A DNA stretch of 64,000 nucleotides, from positions 45,434 to 109,433 of the forward strand of contig JAQBTQ010000008.1 in the NCBI GenBank assembly GCA_027624855.1, given 5' to 3'. Shown here one piece after another: positions 1-8,803 of this stretch (its first letter is position 1; each line of letters begins with the position of its first letter). The notes below the pieces were generated by a model. That model was not told the DNA's origin, ran no database searches, and saw only the letters and a program-made list of their open reading frames with translations. Position numbers and translations under genes: made by a program. This DNA comes from Bacteroidota bacterium (lineage in GTDB: Bacteria > Bacteroidota > Bacteroidia > Flavobacteriales_D > Sanyastnellaceae).

Positions 1-1
1 A

Positions 2-172
2 GAAAACGCTAAACTACATAAGCAGTTGTTTTTCAATGAGTTGCTTCGCGTGATTATCCATGGACACTTGCATTTGGTCGGTTATAAAGACAAAACAGAA
101 AATGAGGCAAGCATCATGAGAGAAAGAGAGGATTATTGGGTTCAGCGTTATTACCAAAATCACTGCAGATGA
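2..172 (+). CDS. ybeY: Endoribonuclease YbeY, C-terminal part
   Basis: The window opens inside this gene. The frame from position 2 reads about 56 residues and contains HGHLHLVGYKDKTENEA, the C-terminal zinc-binding region of YbeY (family motif H-G-x-L-H-L-x-G-Y-x-H/D), followed by an IMREREDYW tail typical of the family end. YbeY is a metal-dependent RNase needed for 16S rRNA 3'-end maturation and ribosome quality control. The stop TGA (170-172) overlaps the ATG of mnmG as ATGA, so the two genes are probably translationally coupled. The N-terminal two thirds lie outside the window. Confidence 0.9.
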   Translation, partial: ENAKLHKQLFFNELLRVIIHGHLHLVGYKDKTENEASIMREREDYWVQRYYQNHCR

Positions 173-2037
173 ATGAGGTCTATGACGTAATTGTCGTTGG
201 TGCCGGTCATGCGGGAAACGAAGCAGCGGCAGCGGCGGCCAACTTGGGCGCAAGCACGCTGTTAATCACCATGAACATGGGGGTCATAGGACAGATGTCC
301 TGTAATCCCGCCATGGGGGGAATTGCTAAAGGGCAAATCGTTCGTGAAATCGACGCCCTTGGAGGGTATTCTGGTATAGTAAGCGACCACAGTGCAATTC
401 AATTTCGGATGCTTAACCGATCCAAAGGCCCTGCTATGTGGTCTCCTAGAACGCAAAACGATCGCATGCGTTTCGCTGAAAAATGGCGGCTTCTTTTGGA
501 AGAAACCGAAAATCTTGACTTCTGGCAGGACGCGGTTACTTCTCTCATAATAGAAAACGATCGGTGCTGCGGTGTGGTCACCCAGTTGGGGATGACTATA
601 AAAGCAAAGGCGGTTGTCGTAACTGCCGGAACCTTCTTAAACGGCCTCATGCATATTGGAGAAAAGCAGTTTGGAGGTGGTAGAGCTGGAGAAAAGGCCA
701 TTCGCGGTATAACAGAACAATTGGTTGATCACGGATTTTCTGCCGATCGCATGAAAACAGGCACGCCCCCTAGGGTAGATGGTCGAAGCATTGATTACAG
801 TGTTCTTGAAGAACAGTTGGGTGATGAAAAACCACAACGATTTTCGTTTACGCAAACCCCTGTCTTAACAACGCAGAAGAGCTGTCACATCGCTTATACC
901 AGCCAAACCGTTCACGACTTGTTGCGAGAAGGATTCGATCGATCTCCCATGTTCAATGGTCGTATTCAAGGGCTTGGTCCGCGCTACTGCCCGAGTATTG
1001 AAGACAAAATCGACCGATTTCATACCAAAGATTCTCATCAATTATTTGTTGAGCCCGAGGGGTGGAACACCATTGAGGTGTATGTAAATGGATTCAGTAC
1101 GAGCTTGCCCGAAGACGTACAAATCCGCGCGCTGCGTGCTGTAAAAGGGTTTGAACACGTTAAGTTCTTTAGGCCTGGTTATGCCGTTGAATATGATTTT
1201 TTTCACCCAACCCAACTTCACCACAGTTTGGAAACCCGTTTAATACAGGGGTTGTTTTTTGCCGGTCAAATCAATGGAACCACCGGTTATGAAGAGGCAG
1301 CGGCACAAGGAATTATGGCCGGTATCAACGCAGCTCGTTCCACGTGGAACAAAGAACCAATGGTTTTAAAGCGGAATCAGGCCTACATCGGTGTATTGAT
1401 TGATGACCTCGTCACCAAAGGAACGAAAGAGCCCTATCGGATGTTTACATCAAGGGCAGAGTACCGAATTCTCCTGAGACAAGACAACGCCGACCAGCGC
1501 CTAACACCGTTGTCACATTCCATTGGACTGGCTTCGGATGAACGAATGACGTCCTTGGAATCAAAACTTGGCAGGATCCGAAAAATGAAAAAGGGCCTCG
1601 ACAAAATCAGCGTTGACCCGAGTGAAATGAGTGCCGTCTTAAGCAACCGAGACAGCGCCCCGATGAAACAAAAACAAAAAGCCATCTCCCTCGTCTCTCG
1701 GCCACAACTTGGATTAAACGACCTAATCCAACACGTGTCAAGCATACAAGTATTAGCAAGGGACCTTGAATTAGAAGACGGGGATTTGGAATGCCTCGAG
1801 GTCGAAATCAAATACTCGGGATACATTGAAAAAGAACAGGCGATAGCAGATAAGTTGCAACGTCTCGACTACGTTCAAATTCCCGAAAACTTTCGATTTG
1901 AGAAACTAGAATCACTGAGCAGCGAAGCCAGAGAAAAGCTGGCGGAATCACAACCAAAGTCGTTAGCTGAAGCTTCTCGTATTTCTGGAGTGAGCGCCTC
2001 TGACCTTGCGGTCCTTCTTGTCCATTTAGGACGATAG
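169..2037 (+). CDS. mnmG: tRNA uridine-5-carboxymethylaminomethyl modification enzyme MnmG (GidA)
   Basis: About 622 residues, the normal MnmG length. MnmG is the FAD-dependent partner of MnmE and installs the cmnm5 group on wobble uridine 34. Visible marks are the N-terminal dinucleotide-binding motif VVGAGHAGNEAA (residues about 8-19), MSCNPAMGGIAKG near 45, the KTGTPPRV segment, and the C-terminal helical domain with SGYIEKEQ. I chose the ATG at 169 because it overlaps the ybeY stop and immediately precedes the FAD motif; an in-frame start at 136 would lie inside ybeY. The gene contains one near-perfect parS-like palindrome and is followed by a perfect one. Confidence 0.96.
   Translation: MNEVYDVIVVGAGHAGNEAAAAAANLGASTLLITMNMGVIGQMSCNPAMGGIAKGQIVREIDALGGYSGIVSDHSAIQFRMLNRSKGPAMWSPRTQNDRMRFAEKWRLLLEETENLDFWQDAVTSLIIENDRCCGVVTQLGMTIKAKAVVVTAGTFLNGLMHIGEKQFGGGRAGEKAIRGITEQLVDHGFSADRMKTGTPPRVDGRSIDYSVLEEQLGDEKPQRFSFTQTPVLTTQKSCHIAYTSQTVHDLLREGFDRSPMFNGRIQGLGPRYCPSIEDKIDRFHTKDSHQLFVEPEGWNTIEVYVNGFSTSLPEDVQIRALRAVKGFEHVKFFRPGYAVEYDFFHPTQLHHSLETRLIQGLFFAGQINGTTGYEEAAAQGIMAGINAARSTWNKEPMVLKRNQAYIGVLIDDLVTKGTKEPYRMFTSRAEYRILLRQDNADQRLTPLSHSIGLASDERMTSLESKLGRIRKMKKGLDKISVDPSEMSAVLSNRDSAPMKQKQKAISLVSRPQLGLNDLIQHVSSIQVLARDLELEDGDLECLEVEIKYSGYIEKEQAIADKLQRLDYVQIPENFRFEKLESLSSEAREKLAESQPKSLAEASRISGVSASDLAVLLVHLGR
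1336..1351. other. parS-like site inside mnmG (one mismatch)
   Basis: The 16-mer CGTTCCACGTGGAACA differs only at its first base from the parS form TGTTCCACGTGGAACA, and the inner 14-bp palindrome GTTCCACGTGGAAC is perfect. It lies in codons for residues R-S-T-W-N of mnmG, about 700 bp from the second site. ParB (Spo0J) proteins bind parS to load the chromosome-segregation complex. That this copy is bound is an inference. Confidence 0.7.
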
Positions 2038-2042
2038 CACAA

Positions 2043-2058
2043 TGTTCCACGTGGAACA
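2043..2058. other. parS centromere-like site
   Basis: TGTTCCACGTGGAACA is a perfect 16-bp palindrome matching the conserved bacterial parS sequence. It sits 6 bp after the mnmG stop in a 194-bp gap. parS sites usually cluster near the replication origin, so this region is probably origin-proximal. No parA or parB gene is in the core part of the window. Confidence 0.88.
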
Positions 2059-2201
2059 TCCGTAAAACAAGCGTTTTACAACCCAAGATGGCAATACAAC
2101 GCCCCTAGAATACCATTGGCTAGCCCCATACGAGATATGCGGTTTTTCTAAATTATTGATAACCAGTGTTTTATGGGTAAATTCGTTCGTTCTTCGCTTC
2201 T

Positions 2202-2209
2202 TACATTTG
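2202..2209 (+). promoter_or_regulatory. Candidate -7 box for the aldehyde dehydrogenase gene
   Basis: TACATTTG fits the Bacteroidota -7 consensus TAnnTTTG and ends 22 bp before the ATG. I see no good -33 TTTG at the expected spacing, so this is a weak call. Confidence 0.35.
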
Positions 2210-2231
2210 CGCAGCGCAAAACCTAAACGCC

Positions 2232-3764
2232 ATGGACATCCAAAGCATACTCAAGACACTAAAAATTGAAAGCCACAATCCCGGGGTAATGATCGGAACA
2301 GAATCTTTCGGTTCCGGACCAGTCATCAATTCCATTTCTCCTGTTGATGGTCAAAAGATTGCATCATTGACAAGCGCCACCAAAGAAGATTATGAGCGCG
2401 CGGTGGCTGCAGCACAAAATGCTTTTGTATCGTGGCGCAACACACCGGCTCCCAAGCGAGGAGAAGTTGTCCGGCAATTTGGTGACGCCCTCAGACAAAA
2501 AAAGGATGCGCTTGGAGCCCTGGTCAGTTATGAGATGGGTAAATCCCTGCAAGAAGGGTTGGGTGAGGTCCAAGAAATGATCGACATCTGTGATTTTGCG
2601 GTAGGACTTAGCCGACAGCTCTATGGAATGACCACTCACTCAGAGCGCCCTGAACACCGCATGTTTGAACAGTATCACCCACTGGGTGTTGTGGGAATCA
2701 TTTCTGCATTCAATTTCCCCGTCGCGGTTTGGGCGTGGAATACGGCACTCGCATGGATTTGCGGGGATTCCTGTCTTTGGAAGCCTTCTGAAAAGAGTGC
2801 TTTGTGCTCCATTGCTTGCCAGCACATTTGGAATGAGGTAGCCACAGCCAATGGTGTGCCAGCTGAACTTTCTTGCGTGGTGAACGGATACGCTGACATT
2901 GGAGAAATGATCAGCTCAGACGGCCGAATCCCATTGGTCAGCGCAACAGGTAGTACCCGAATGGGAAAGGCGGTAGGACAAACCGTTGGGGCTCGACTCG
3001 GTCGAGCGTTACTTGAGCTTGGGGGTAACAACGCAATCATCATTACCCCCGACGCTGACTTGGAAATGGTGGTTCCTGCAGCGGTGTTTGGCGCGGTTGG
3101 CACGTGTGGGCAACGCTGTACTTCGACCCGTCGCTTGATCATCCATCGATCCATTTATGGCCAAGTAAAAGACGTTTTGGCCAAAGCTTATGGGCAACTT
3201 CGTATCGGCAGTCCTTTGGATGAAAGCAATCACATTGGCCCGCTCACCGATGAAGCTGCCGTCGACATGTACCTCAACGCTTTACAAGCCGTAAAAGATG
3301 AGGGTGGAACCTTTGTTGTTGAAGGAACGAAGCTAACTGGTCCAGGATACGAAAGTGGGTGTTACGTTTCGCCCTCCATCGCGGAAGCGACCAATGACAT
3401 GGCAATCGTACAACACGAAACATTTGCCCCATTGCTTTTTATCATGCCTTATGACACCCTAGAAGAGGCTATCGCAATGCAAAATGGTGTAGCACAAGGT
3501 TTGTCCTCAGCAATCATGACCAACAACATGCGCGAAGCCGAACGGTTTTTATCTGCCTCAGGATCCGACTGTGGAATCGCCAATGTCAATATCGGCACAT
3601 CGGGAGCAGAGATAGGGGGTGCGTTTGGTGGAGAAAAAGAGACAGGTGGTGGGCGTGAAAGCGGATCAGATGCATGGAAAGCCTACATGCGCCGTCAAAC
3701 AAACACTGTCAATTATGGGACATCGCTTCCGCTTGCGCAAGGCATCAAATTCGATTTGGGTTAA
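2232..3764 (+). CDS. Aldehyde dehydrogenase, ALDH7 type (alpha-aminoadipic semialdehyde dehydrogenase-like)
   Basis: 510 residues, a full NAD(P)-dependent aldehyde dehydrogenase. The catalytic cysteine is in GTCGQRCTSTRR (about residue 300). The general-base glutamate region reads LELGGNN, where ALDH7 proteins have GGNN rather than the usual GGK. NFPVAVWAWN and GSTRMGK form the cofactor-binding fold. ALDH7 enzymes oxidise alpha-aminoadipic semialdehyde/piperideine-6-carboxylate in lysine breakdown and can also act on betaine or lipid aldehydes, so the true substrate is unproven. The next gene starts 7 bp after the stop, which suggests co-transcription. Confidence 0.9.
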   Translation: MDIQSILKTLKIESHNPGVMIGTESFGSGPVINSISPVDGQKIASLTSATKEDYERAVAAAQNAFVSWRNTPAPKRGEVVRQFGDALRQKKDALGALVSYEMGKSLQEGLGEVQEMIDICDFAVGLSRQLYGMTTHSERPEHRMFEQYHPLGVVGIISAFNFPVAVWAWNTALAWICGDSCLWKPSEKSALCSIACQHIWNEVATANGVPAELSCVVNGYADIGEMISSDGRIPLVSATGSTRMGKAVGQTVGARLGRALLELGGNNAIIITPDADLEMVVPAAVFGAVGTCGQRCTSTRRLIIHRSIYGQVKDVLAKAYGQLRIGSPLDESNHIGPLTDEAAVDMYLNALQAVKDEGGTFVVEGTKLTGPGYESGCYVSPSIAEATNDMAIVQHETFAPLLFIMPYDTLEEAIAMQNGVAQGLSSAIMTNNMREAERFLSASGSDCGIANVNIGTSGAEIGGAFGGEKETGGGRESGSDAWKAYMRRQTNTVNYGTSLPLAQGIKFDLG

Positions 3765-3771
3765 ACGACCC

Positions 3772-4941
3772 ATGAAAAACACCTTGTACCTCAGCTTCTT
3801 GCTCATGGCATGTCAAACCGCGCCATCTATAGAAGATAGGGGGCTTCTCTCTTTTGAACTCAACGACAGTACGACTGCCGATTTCTTCGTGACCCAATTC
3901 CCGGATTATTGGGAAATCGAAAACGGTGAGGAGGTGTTGAAAATCGCCAAAATCAACGATGACGAATGGAAGGTTCCTGTGTTCAATGGCTCCTTCAATG
4001 TTGAAACAAAAGGGCCTCGGCTTACTGGATTTTGGGTTGATTCGTTACGCAAAACAGCCGATGACCAGTATTATCGCGTTCCTTTTACTGTAACCAAGGA
4101 TTCTGAACAACCTCAGCCTTCACAATCCATACAAGGAACCTGGGGTGTTTGGTTCGGGTCAAACCCTTCGGAGTCTGCTACAGCACAAATGGATCTGTGG
4201 ACCAACGAGGAACGGGTACAAGGTACGATTCGAACACCGACAGGGGACTATCGGTTTTTAAGCGGGGACTACCGGGGAGGCAAACTAAAGTTACAGACTT
4301 TTGATGGGGCACATTTATTTCTAGTTGAAGCCGATTTTGTAGATAGCACTTGGACCAATGGTGTTTTTCTGAGTGGAAATCATTATCAAACACCTTGGAT
4401 CGGCAAGCCAGCTCGACCCTGGGAAGCCACTGTTTCTCCCGAAAAAATCAAGGCACCAATAGACTCGCTTTATGTTCGATACCTTGACGAACAGGGGGTA
4501 ACCAAAACCCATTCTTTACAACCCGACTCCAACCGTGTTTTTGTCGTGGATATTTTAGGAACATGGTGCCCTAACTGCATGGATGAAATACGATTGCTTC
4601 AATCCTCAATTAACCAAGAGGAGCATGATGTATTATCTGTTGCTTTCGAGCGGCCCGCTGAGCCGAATAAAGCCCTTTTGCGCATTGAACATTACAAGGC
4701 TGAAATGAACATTAAGTGGCCTGTGATTTGGGGGGGCAAGGCTGATAAGCAACACGCCGCCGACGCCTTTCCTTTCCTAGAAAAGGTCATCAGTTTTCCT
4801 ACAACCCTTTTCATACACCACGACGGCACAGTCTATGTCCATAGTGGTTTTAATGGACCAGCAACCGGACATCACCATCAAGCAGAACAAGCTGTATTTG
4901 CAAGTCTCCTGCGTTCAACTACTTTTCCGGAAAGTCGTTAA
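3772..4941 (+). CDS. TlpA-like thioredoxin-fold lipoprotein
   Basis: About 389 residues. The start at 3772 gives a lipoprotein signal MKNTLYLSFLLMACQT with Cys at the end of the lipobox; a longer upstream reading would run inside the aldehyde dehydrogenase gene. The first 200 residues are a beta-rich region of the kind found before TlpA domains in Bacteroidota. The C-terminal half is a thioredoxin fold with the redox pair in GTWCPNCMDEI and a cis-proline segment SFPTTLF. It probably acts as a periplasmic thiol-disulfide reductase or isomerase. Its 3' end overlaps the convergent next gene by 23 bp. Confidence 0.8.
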   Translation: MKNTLYLSFLLMACQTAPSIEDRGLLSFELNDSTTADFFVTQFPDYWEIENGEEVLKIAKINDDEWKVPVFNGSFNVETKGPRLTGFWVDSLRKTADDQYYRVPFTVTKDSEQPQPSQSIQGTWGVWFGSNPSESATAQMDLWTNEERVQGTIRTPTGDYRFLSGDYRGGKLKLQTFDGAHLFLVEADFVDSTWTNGVFLSGNHYQTPWIGKPARPWEATVSPEKIKAPIDSLYVRYLDEQGVTKTHSLQPDSNRVFVVDILGTWCPNCMDEIRLLQSSINQEEHDVLSVAFERPAEPNKALLRIEHYKAEMNIKWPVIWGGKADKQHAADAFPFLEKVISFPTTLFIHHDGTVYVHSGFNGPATGHHHQAEQAVFASLLRSTTFPESR

Positions 4942-6871
4942 TTCGATCGACCACGATTCTTTCGTCTTGGTTCAATAATTGCCAGGCAGTGTGAAAAACG
5001 AGTTTTCCAATTTCAGCTGTTTTTGGATAATGAATTTTTTCAGGATCGTCTCCTGGTTGATGATAATCCTCGTGCACTCCGCTGAAATAAAAAATCACTG
5101 GAATGTTGTTCTTGGCAAAATTGTAGTGATCTGAGCGGTAATAGAAACGATTGGGGTCATCAGGAGCATTGAATGTATAGTCGAGCGCTAAGCCTGTATG
5201 GTTGTTGTTAGCCGCCTCACTGATTTCATGCAATTCTGATGATAATTTATCTGAGCCAATCAAGTACACATAACGATCATTCTCAGCATGCGCCTCATCC
5301 ACTCGACCAATCATATCAATATTCAAATTCGCGATGGTCTGTTCAAGCGGCCAAACAGGATGATCCGCATACCATTCACTCCCAAGTAATCCTTTTTCCT
5401 CACCAACAACGGTCATCAATAACACGCTGCGACGTGGACCATTGCCTTCACCCACAGCTTTCATAAACGCCTCTGACAACTCCAACACCGTCACTGTACC
5501 TGAACCATCATCGTCCGCTCCATTGTGAATCTCTCCATCGATGATTCCAACGTGATCATAATGTGCCGTAACCACGAGTAACTCCTCTTTCAAAATGGGA
5601 TCACTTCCAGGTATGTATCCTAACACGTTGTTTGCTATTACTAAATCAGAAGTCCCATCCAACGTAAAATTCCAACGTATACCTTGCAATTCAATCGGGT
5701 CATACACTCGTCCTTTCTGCAAACTCTTCTCCCATTTTTTCCAAGATTTCATTGGTGTATTCACCCACCATTCTTCCACAGATGAAGCTTGAATAAGAAA
5801 TGTTGGAATCCGCGTTCCTTCTGTCACCTCTGGATCTTCGCGATTCAATGTCAGCGACTCCCTAGATAACCAAGGTCTCATACGACTGCGAATCATTGAT
5901 AAATCTTTACCAACTAAAATGATTCCAGCAGCACCTGATGTTGACGCTTTCATTCTCAAGTCATTTAAACCCAAGCGCCACATGGTTTCTCCATCCTCTT
6001 CATGGGCTTTTACTACGACCATCTTGTTTTTTACATCCGCTCCATCCAATTGATTTATGTCATGAATTACAATCATTTCGATTTCATTCATTTTATCGAC
6101 CTTCAATCCGGGATAAAAAATAAAGTCTTCTAAAAACTCCAAATCCACAGTTCCTGCGGTAGCAGAACCGCCTTTGATTTGTGAGCGAATCAACTCGACT
6201 GGTTGATAATAAGAATCATCGGAGTAAGGTTGAATTCCAATGGATTTAAAGTGATTAGCTATGTATTCAGCAGCTTTTTCAGCGCCTGGTTTGCCTGTTT
6301 CGCGACCCTCAAATTCATCACTTGCTAAAACTTCCAAGTGTGTCCTTAAATCTTCTGGTGTAATTGAATTCGCATAGGATGACGCATCTAGTAATTGAGC
6401 GTTTATCCCCGAAAAACAAGCAAATACAAATCCCACTGCCATGCACGCGATTTTATTGATGCGACGCTCGTGTCGACCACCTTCAAACTCCTCATTCATA
6501 TACTCCTTTAATATTTCAAGCCCTTCATCTTTTGATACGAAACGTGCAGGAATACAAATCACATTTGCATTGTTATGTTGCTTTATTAAGGCCGCAACCT
6601 CTTTATTCCAAGCCAAACCAGCACGTACTTCCGCGTGTTTGTTAGCCGTCATAGCCACTCCATTCGCAGATCCACAAATCAGAATTCCAAAATCACATTT
6701 TCCTGAAGCAACATCTTCAGAAACTGCATGTGCCGGATCCGGGTAATCCATACTTTCATGATCGTTCGTACCTTGATTGGTCACTTCATATTCAAGACTT
6801 TTTAAATACCGAACCAAGTGATTTTTTAAATCCGTTCCCGCGTGGTCGTTGCCAATTGATACTCGCATCAT
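4919..6871 (-). CDS. In-frame RpiB-M28 peptidase fusion (ribose-5-phosphate isomerase B plus secreted zinc aminopeptidase)
   Basis: One uninterrupted 650-codon frame. Residues 1-141 are a complete RpiB: GNDHAG near the N-terminus, the active-site loop CGSANGVAMTANKH, and the usual C-terminal ending GGRHERRINKI. Directly after it comes the hydrophobic stretch ACMAVGFVFACFSGINAQ (142-159), which looks like a signal peptide with cleavage after NA. A PA-type insert and an M28 peptidase follow, with metal ligands in HYDHVG, GADDDGSG, EEKGLLGSE, NIDMIGR and HEDYHQPGD. RpiB is cytosolic and the peptidase should be exported, so a single product is odd. Internal starts exist at ATG 6499 (residue 125) and ATG 6442 (residue 144). 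A real fusion, an internal start giving two products, or a lost stop are all possible. Confidence 0.85.
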   Translation of the reverse strand: MMRVSIGNDHAGTDLKNHLVRYLKSLEYEVTNQGTNDHESMDYPDPAHAVSEDVASGKCDFGILICGSANGVAMTANKHAEVRAGLAWNKEVAALIKQHNNANVICIPARFVSKDEGLEILKEYMNEEFEGGRHERRINKIACMAVGFVFACFSGINAQLLDASSYANSITPEDLRTHLEVLASDEFEGRETGKPGAEKAAEYIANHFKSIGIQPYSDDSYYQPVELIRSQIKGGSATAGTVDLEFLEDFIFYPGLKVDKMNEIEMIVIHDINQLDGADVKNKMVVVKAHEEDGETMWRLGLNDLRMKASTSGAAGIILVGKDLSMIRSRMRPWLSRESLTLNREDPEVTEGTRIPTFLIQASSVEEWWVNTPMKSWKKWEKSLQKGRVYDPIELQGIRWNFTLDGTSDLVIANNVLGYIPGSDPILKEELLVVTAHYDHVGIIDGEIHNGADDDGSGTVTVLELSEAFMKAVGEGNGPRRSVLLMTVVGEEKGLLGSEWYADHPVWPLEQTIANLNIDMIGRVDEAHAENDRYVYLIGSDKLSSELHEISEAANNNHTGLALDYTFNAPDDPNRFYYRSDHYNFAKNNIPVIFYFSGVHEDYHQPGDDPEKIHYPKTAEIGKLVFHTAWQLLNQDERIVVDRINDFPEK

Positions 6872-7246
6872 TCAAATTTTGAGGCAAGTTAATTCACAAT
6901 GAACCGGTGGATAGCACAATTTCTTGGTTGAAAATTCAGAATAAGTTCATTTCTCATTTTCACACTTATAACGCAATTGAATTTGGGAAATGAAAATCCA
7001 AATTTCCACGACTCAATTTCTCCTTCAACTTATACCGATGAAAAGAATAATTATTGACCACTCACTTCATCATAAAATATGAGAACACCCCTTCATCCAC
7101 ACTTGGTTAATAACCATCTTTAAGGCTTGAAAATCAATATTCATTTATCAGAAACCCTGTTCAAAATCATCCTATCAATTGTTCAGAACTGAAAAAATCA
7201 CCCGGCATTGAAATACCTTTTCAACAGAATTAACAAGCCTATTACG
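6872..7246. other. Divergent intergenic region
   Basis: 375 AT-rich bases between the leftward RpiB-M28 gene and the rightward MORN-repeat gene. It must hold promoters for both, but I find no TAnnTTTG box, strong palindrome or small gene in it. Confidence 0.4.
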
Positions 7247-8782
7247 ATGTATTTATTTTCTAAGAAAAGAATATTATTTATGTATTGCTTGTTGATGACA
7301 ATTTCTGGGTCTTCTCAGAAAAACGGTGTTGATTGTGATTGGACTGTGTATACTTTTCCGAATGGATCAAAAGCAAGTGAAGGATGTTTAGTCAACGGAA
7401 AACCAGAAGGAATTTGGAAGGCGTACCATACGAACGGTCAAGTAAAAAGTGAAGGAGGGAGAATAAACCATTTACTTGACGGAACTTGGTGTTTTTATGA
7501 TAGCTCAGGAATAAAACTGAGAACCGTCGATTATGTAGCTGATAAGAAAACGGGCTGGGAAAGAACTTACCATAAGAATGGTATGGTCAAACTTGAATTG
7601 AGTTTCAATGAAGACGTTCAGGTCGATCGTACAAATTTTTACAACGAAAAAGGCCAAATCATCGAAACGATACCAATTAAAAATGGATTAAAAGAGGGGA
7701 GGGGTAAACGTTTTGGAAGTGATGGACGTACGATAGCATTTCTAGAATATAAAGCTGGAATTCTAGAAAACGTTGAATCATTTAACGAACTCAATGATCA
7801 AGGACAAAAAACCGGGCTTTGGTTTTTTTGGAATGAATCTGACGTCGTTATTGAAAAAGGAGAATGGAAAGACGATGTCAGGCATGGACTTTTTGTTTTC
7901 TACAACAAATGGGGTCAGTTGGATCGTGTAGAATATTATCAGAACGGTGTACTTATTGAAGAGGAAGAAGAAAAAGTGAATGTCGATGTGCGAACGACAG
8001 AGCATGCGAATGGCACCATTGCAACTAGAGGGGTTTATGTAGATGATCTAAGAGAAGGTGTGTTTACAGAATATGATGAAGATGGAAACATTATTAGTGG
8101 TGCAGTATATGAAGGGGGAACACAAATAGCCGAGGGAATTACCAATCTTGAAGGCAAGCGAATTGGAATTTGGAAGGAGTTTTATCCTACTGGAGAAGTA
8201 AAGGTAATCGGCCAGTATGAGAATGGGATGAAATCCGGTCGTTGGGAATATTTTGCCGAATCAGGTGAACTCATTCAAGAGGGTAGTTTTTTAGAAGGTG
8301 AATTGCATGGTAATTGGAGATGGTATTACCTCGATGGGGATCTACACAGAGACGAGTCATATCGCAGGGGAAAAGAGAATGGATTATTTCAAGAATGGAG
8401 CGAATCTGGCGAATTACTCGTGAAAGGAGAATATGATAATGGATGGAAACAAGGGTTTTGGATATTGGATGTAAATGACCACCGAGAAGAAGGTGTGTAC
8501 CTGGATAATGAACGCCACGGAGACTGGCTTCATATTTATCAAAATGACATTGAGTTGTTTTCGGGTAGTTATGAAATGGGAATTCCAACCGGAAAACACA
8601 TTTATCGATCAATCCAAGGTAACTTAGAACGAGTCGAACGTTGGAACCTTGGACAAAAACATGGAAAGTGGATGTATTATGGACCCCAGCAAACGGTTGA
8701 ACGAGTGCTGGAATACAAAAGAGATCAACTCATTCGCTTCAATGGTCAAAAAGTGCAATCCAACGAAAAAATCAGTGATTGA
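7247..8782 (+). CDS. MORN/YwqK-like repeat protein with signal peptide
   Basis: About 511 residues from ATG 7247; a TTG at 7208 would add 13 residues ahead of the signal-like start MYLFSKKRILFMYCLLM. The rest is built from more than a dozen short repeats of the form G-x-W-x-x-Y-x-x-x-G-x-x-x-x-x-G-x-Y-x-x-G, for example EGIWKAYHTNGQVKSEG and RIGIWKEFYPTGEVKVIG. These match the toxin-antitoxin YwqK/MORN_2 family, a beta-repeat fold. Despite the family name, no toxin partner is seen. It is probably exported. It ends 21 bp before the histidine kinase gene, so the two are likely co-transcribed. Confidence 0.78.
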   Translation: MYLFSKKRILFMYCLLMTISGSSQKNGVDCDWTVYTFPNGSKASEGCLVNGKPEGIWKAYHTNGQVKSEGGRINHLLDGTWCFYDSSGIKLRTVDYVADKKTGWERTYHKNGMVKLELSFNEDVQVDRTNFYNEKGQIIETIPIKNGLKEGRGKRFGSDGRTIAFLEYKAGILENVESFNELNDQGQKTGLWFFWNESDVVIEKGEWKDDVRHGLFVFYNKWGQLDRVEYYQNGVLIEEEEEKVNVDVRTTEHANGTIATRGVYVDDLREGVFTEYDEDGNIISGAVYEGGTQIAEGITNLEGKRIGIWKEFYPTGEVKVIGQYENGMKSGRWEYFAESGELIQEGSFLEGELHGNWRWYYLDGDLHRDESYRRGKENGLFQEWSESGELLVKGEYDNGWKQGFWILDVNDHREEGVYLDNERHGDWLHIYQNDIELFSGSYEMGIPTGKHIYRSIQGNLERVERWNLGQKHGKWMYYGPQQTVERVLEYKRDQLIRFNGQKVQSNEKISD

Positions 8783-8803
8783 TTGAAAAAGGTTGATGAA
8801 CAT

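Noticed and set aside
7247..8782. Toxin-antitoxin system from the YwqK family name
   Set aside because: No toxin gene is adjacent; the protein is much longer than YwqK, appears exported and sits next to a two-component system.
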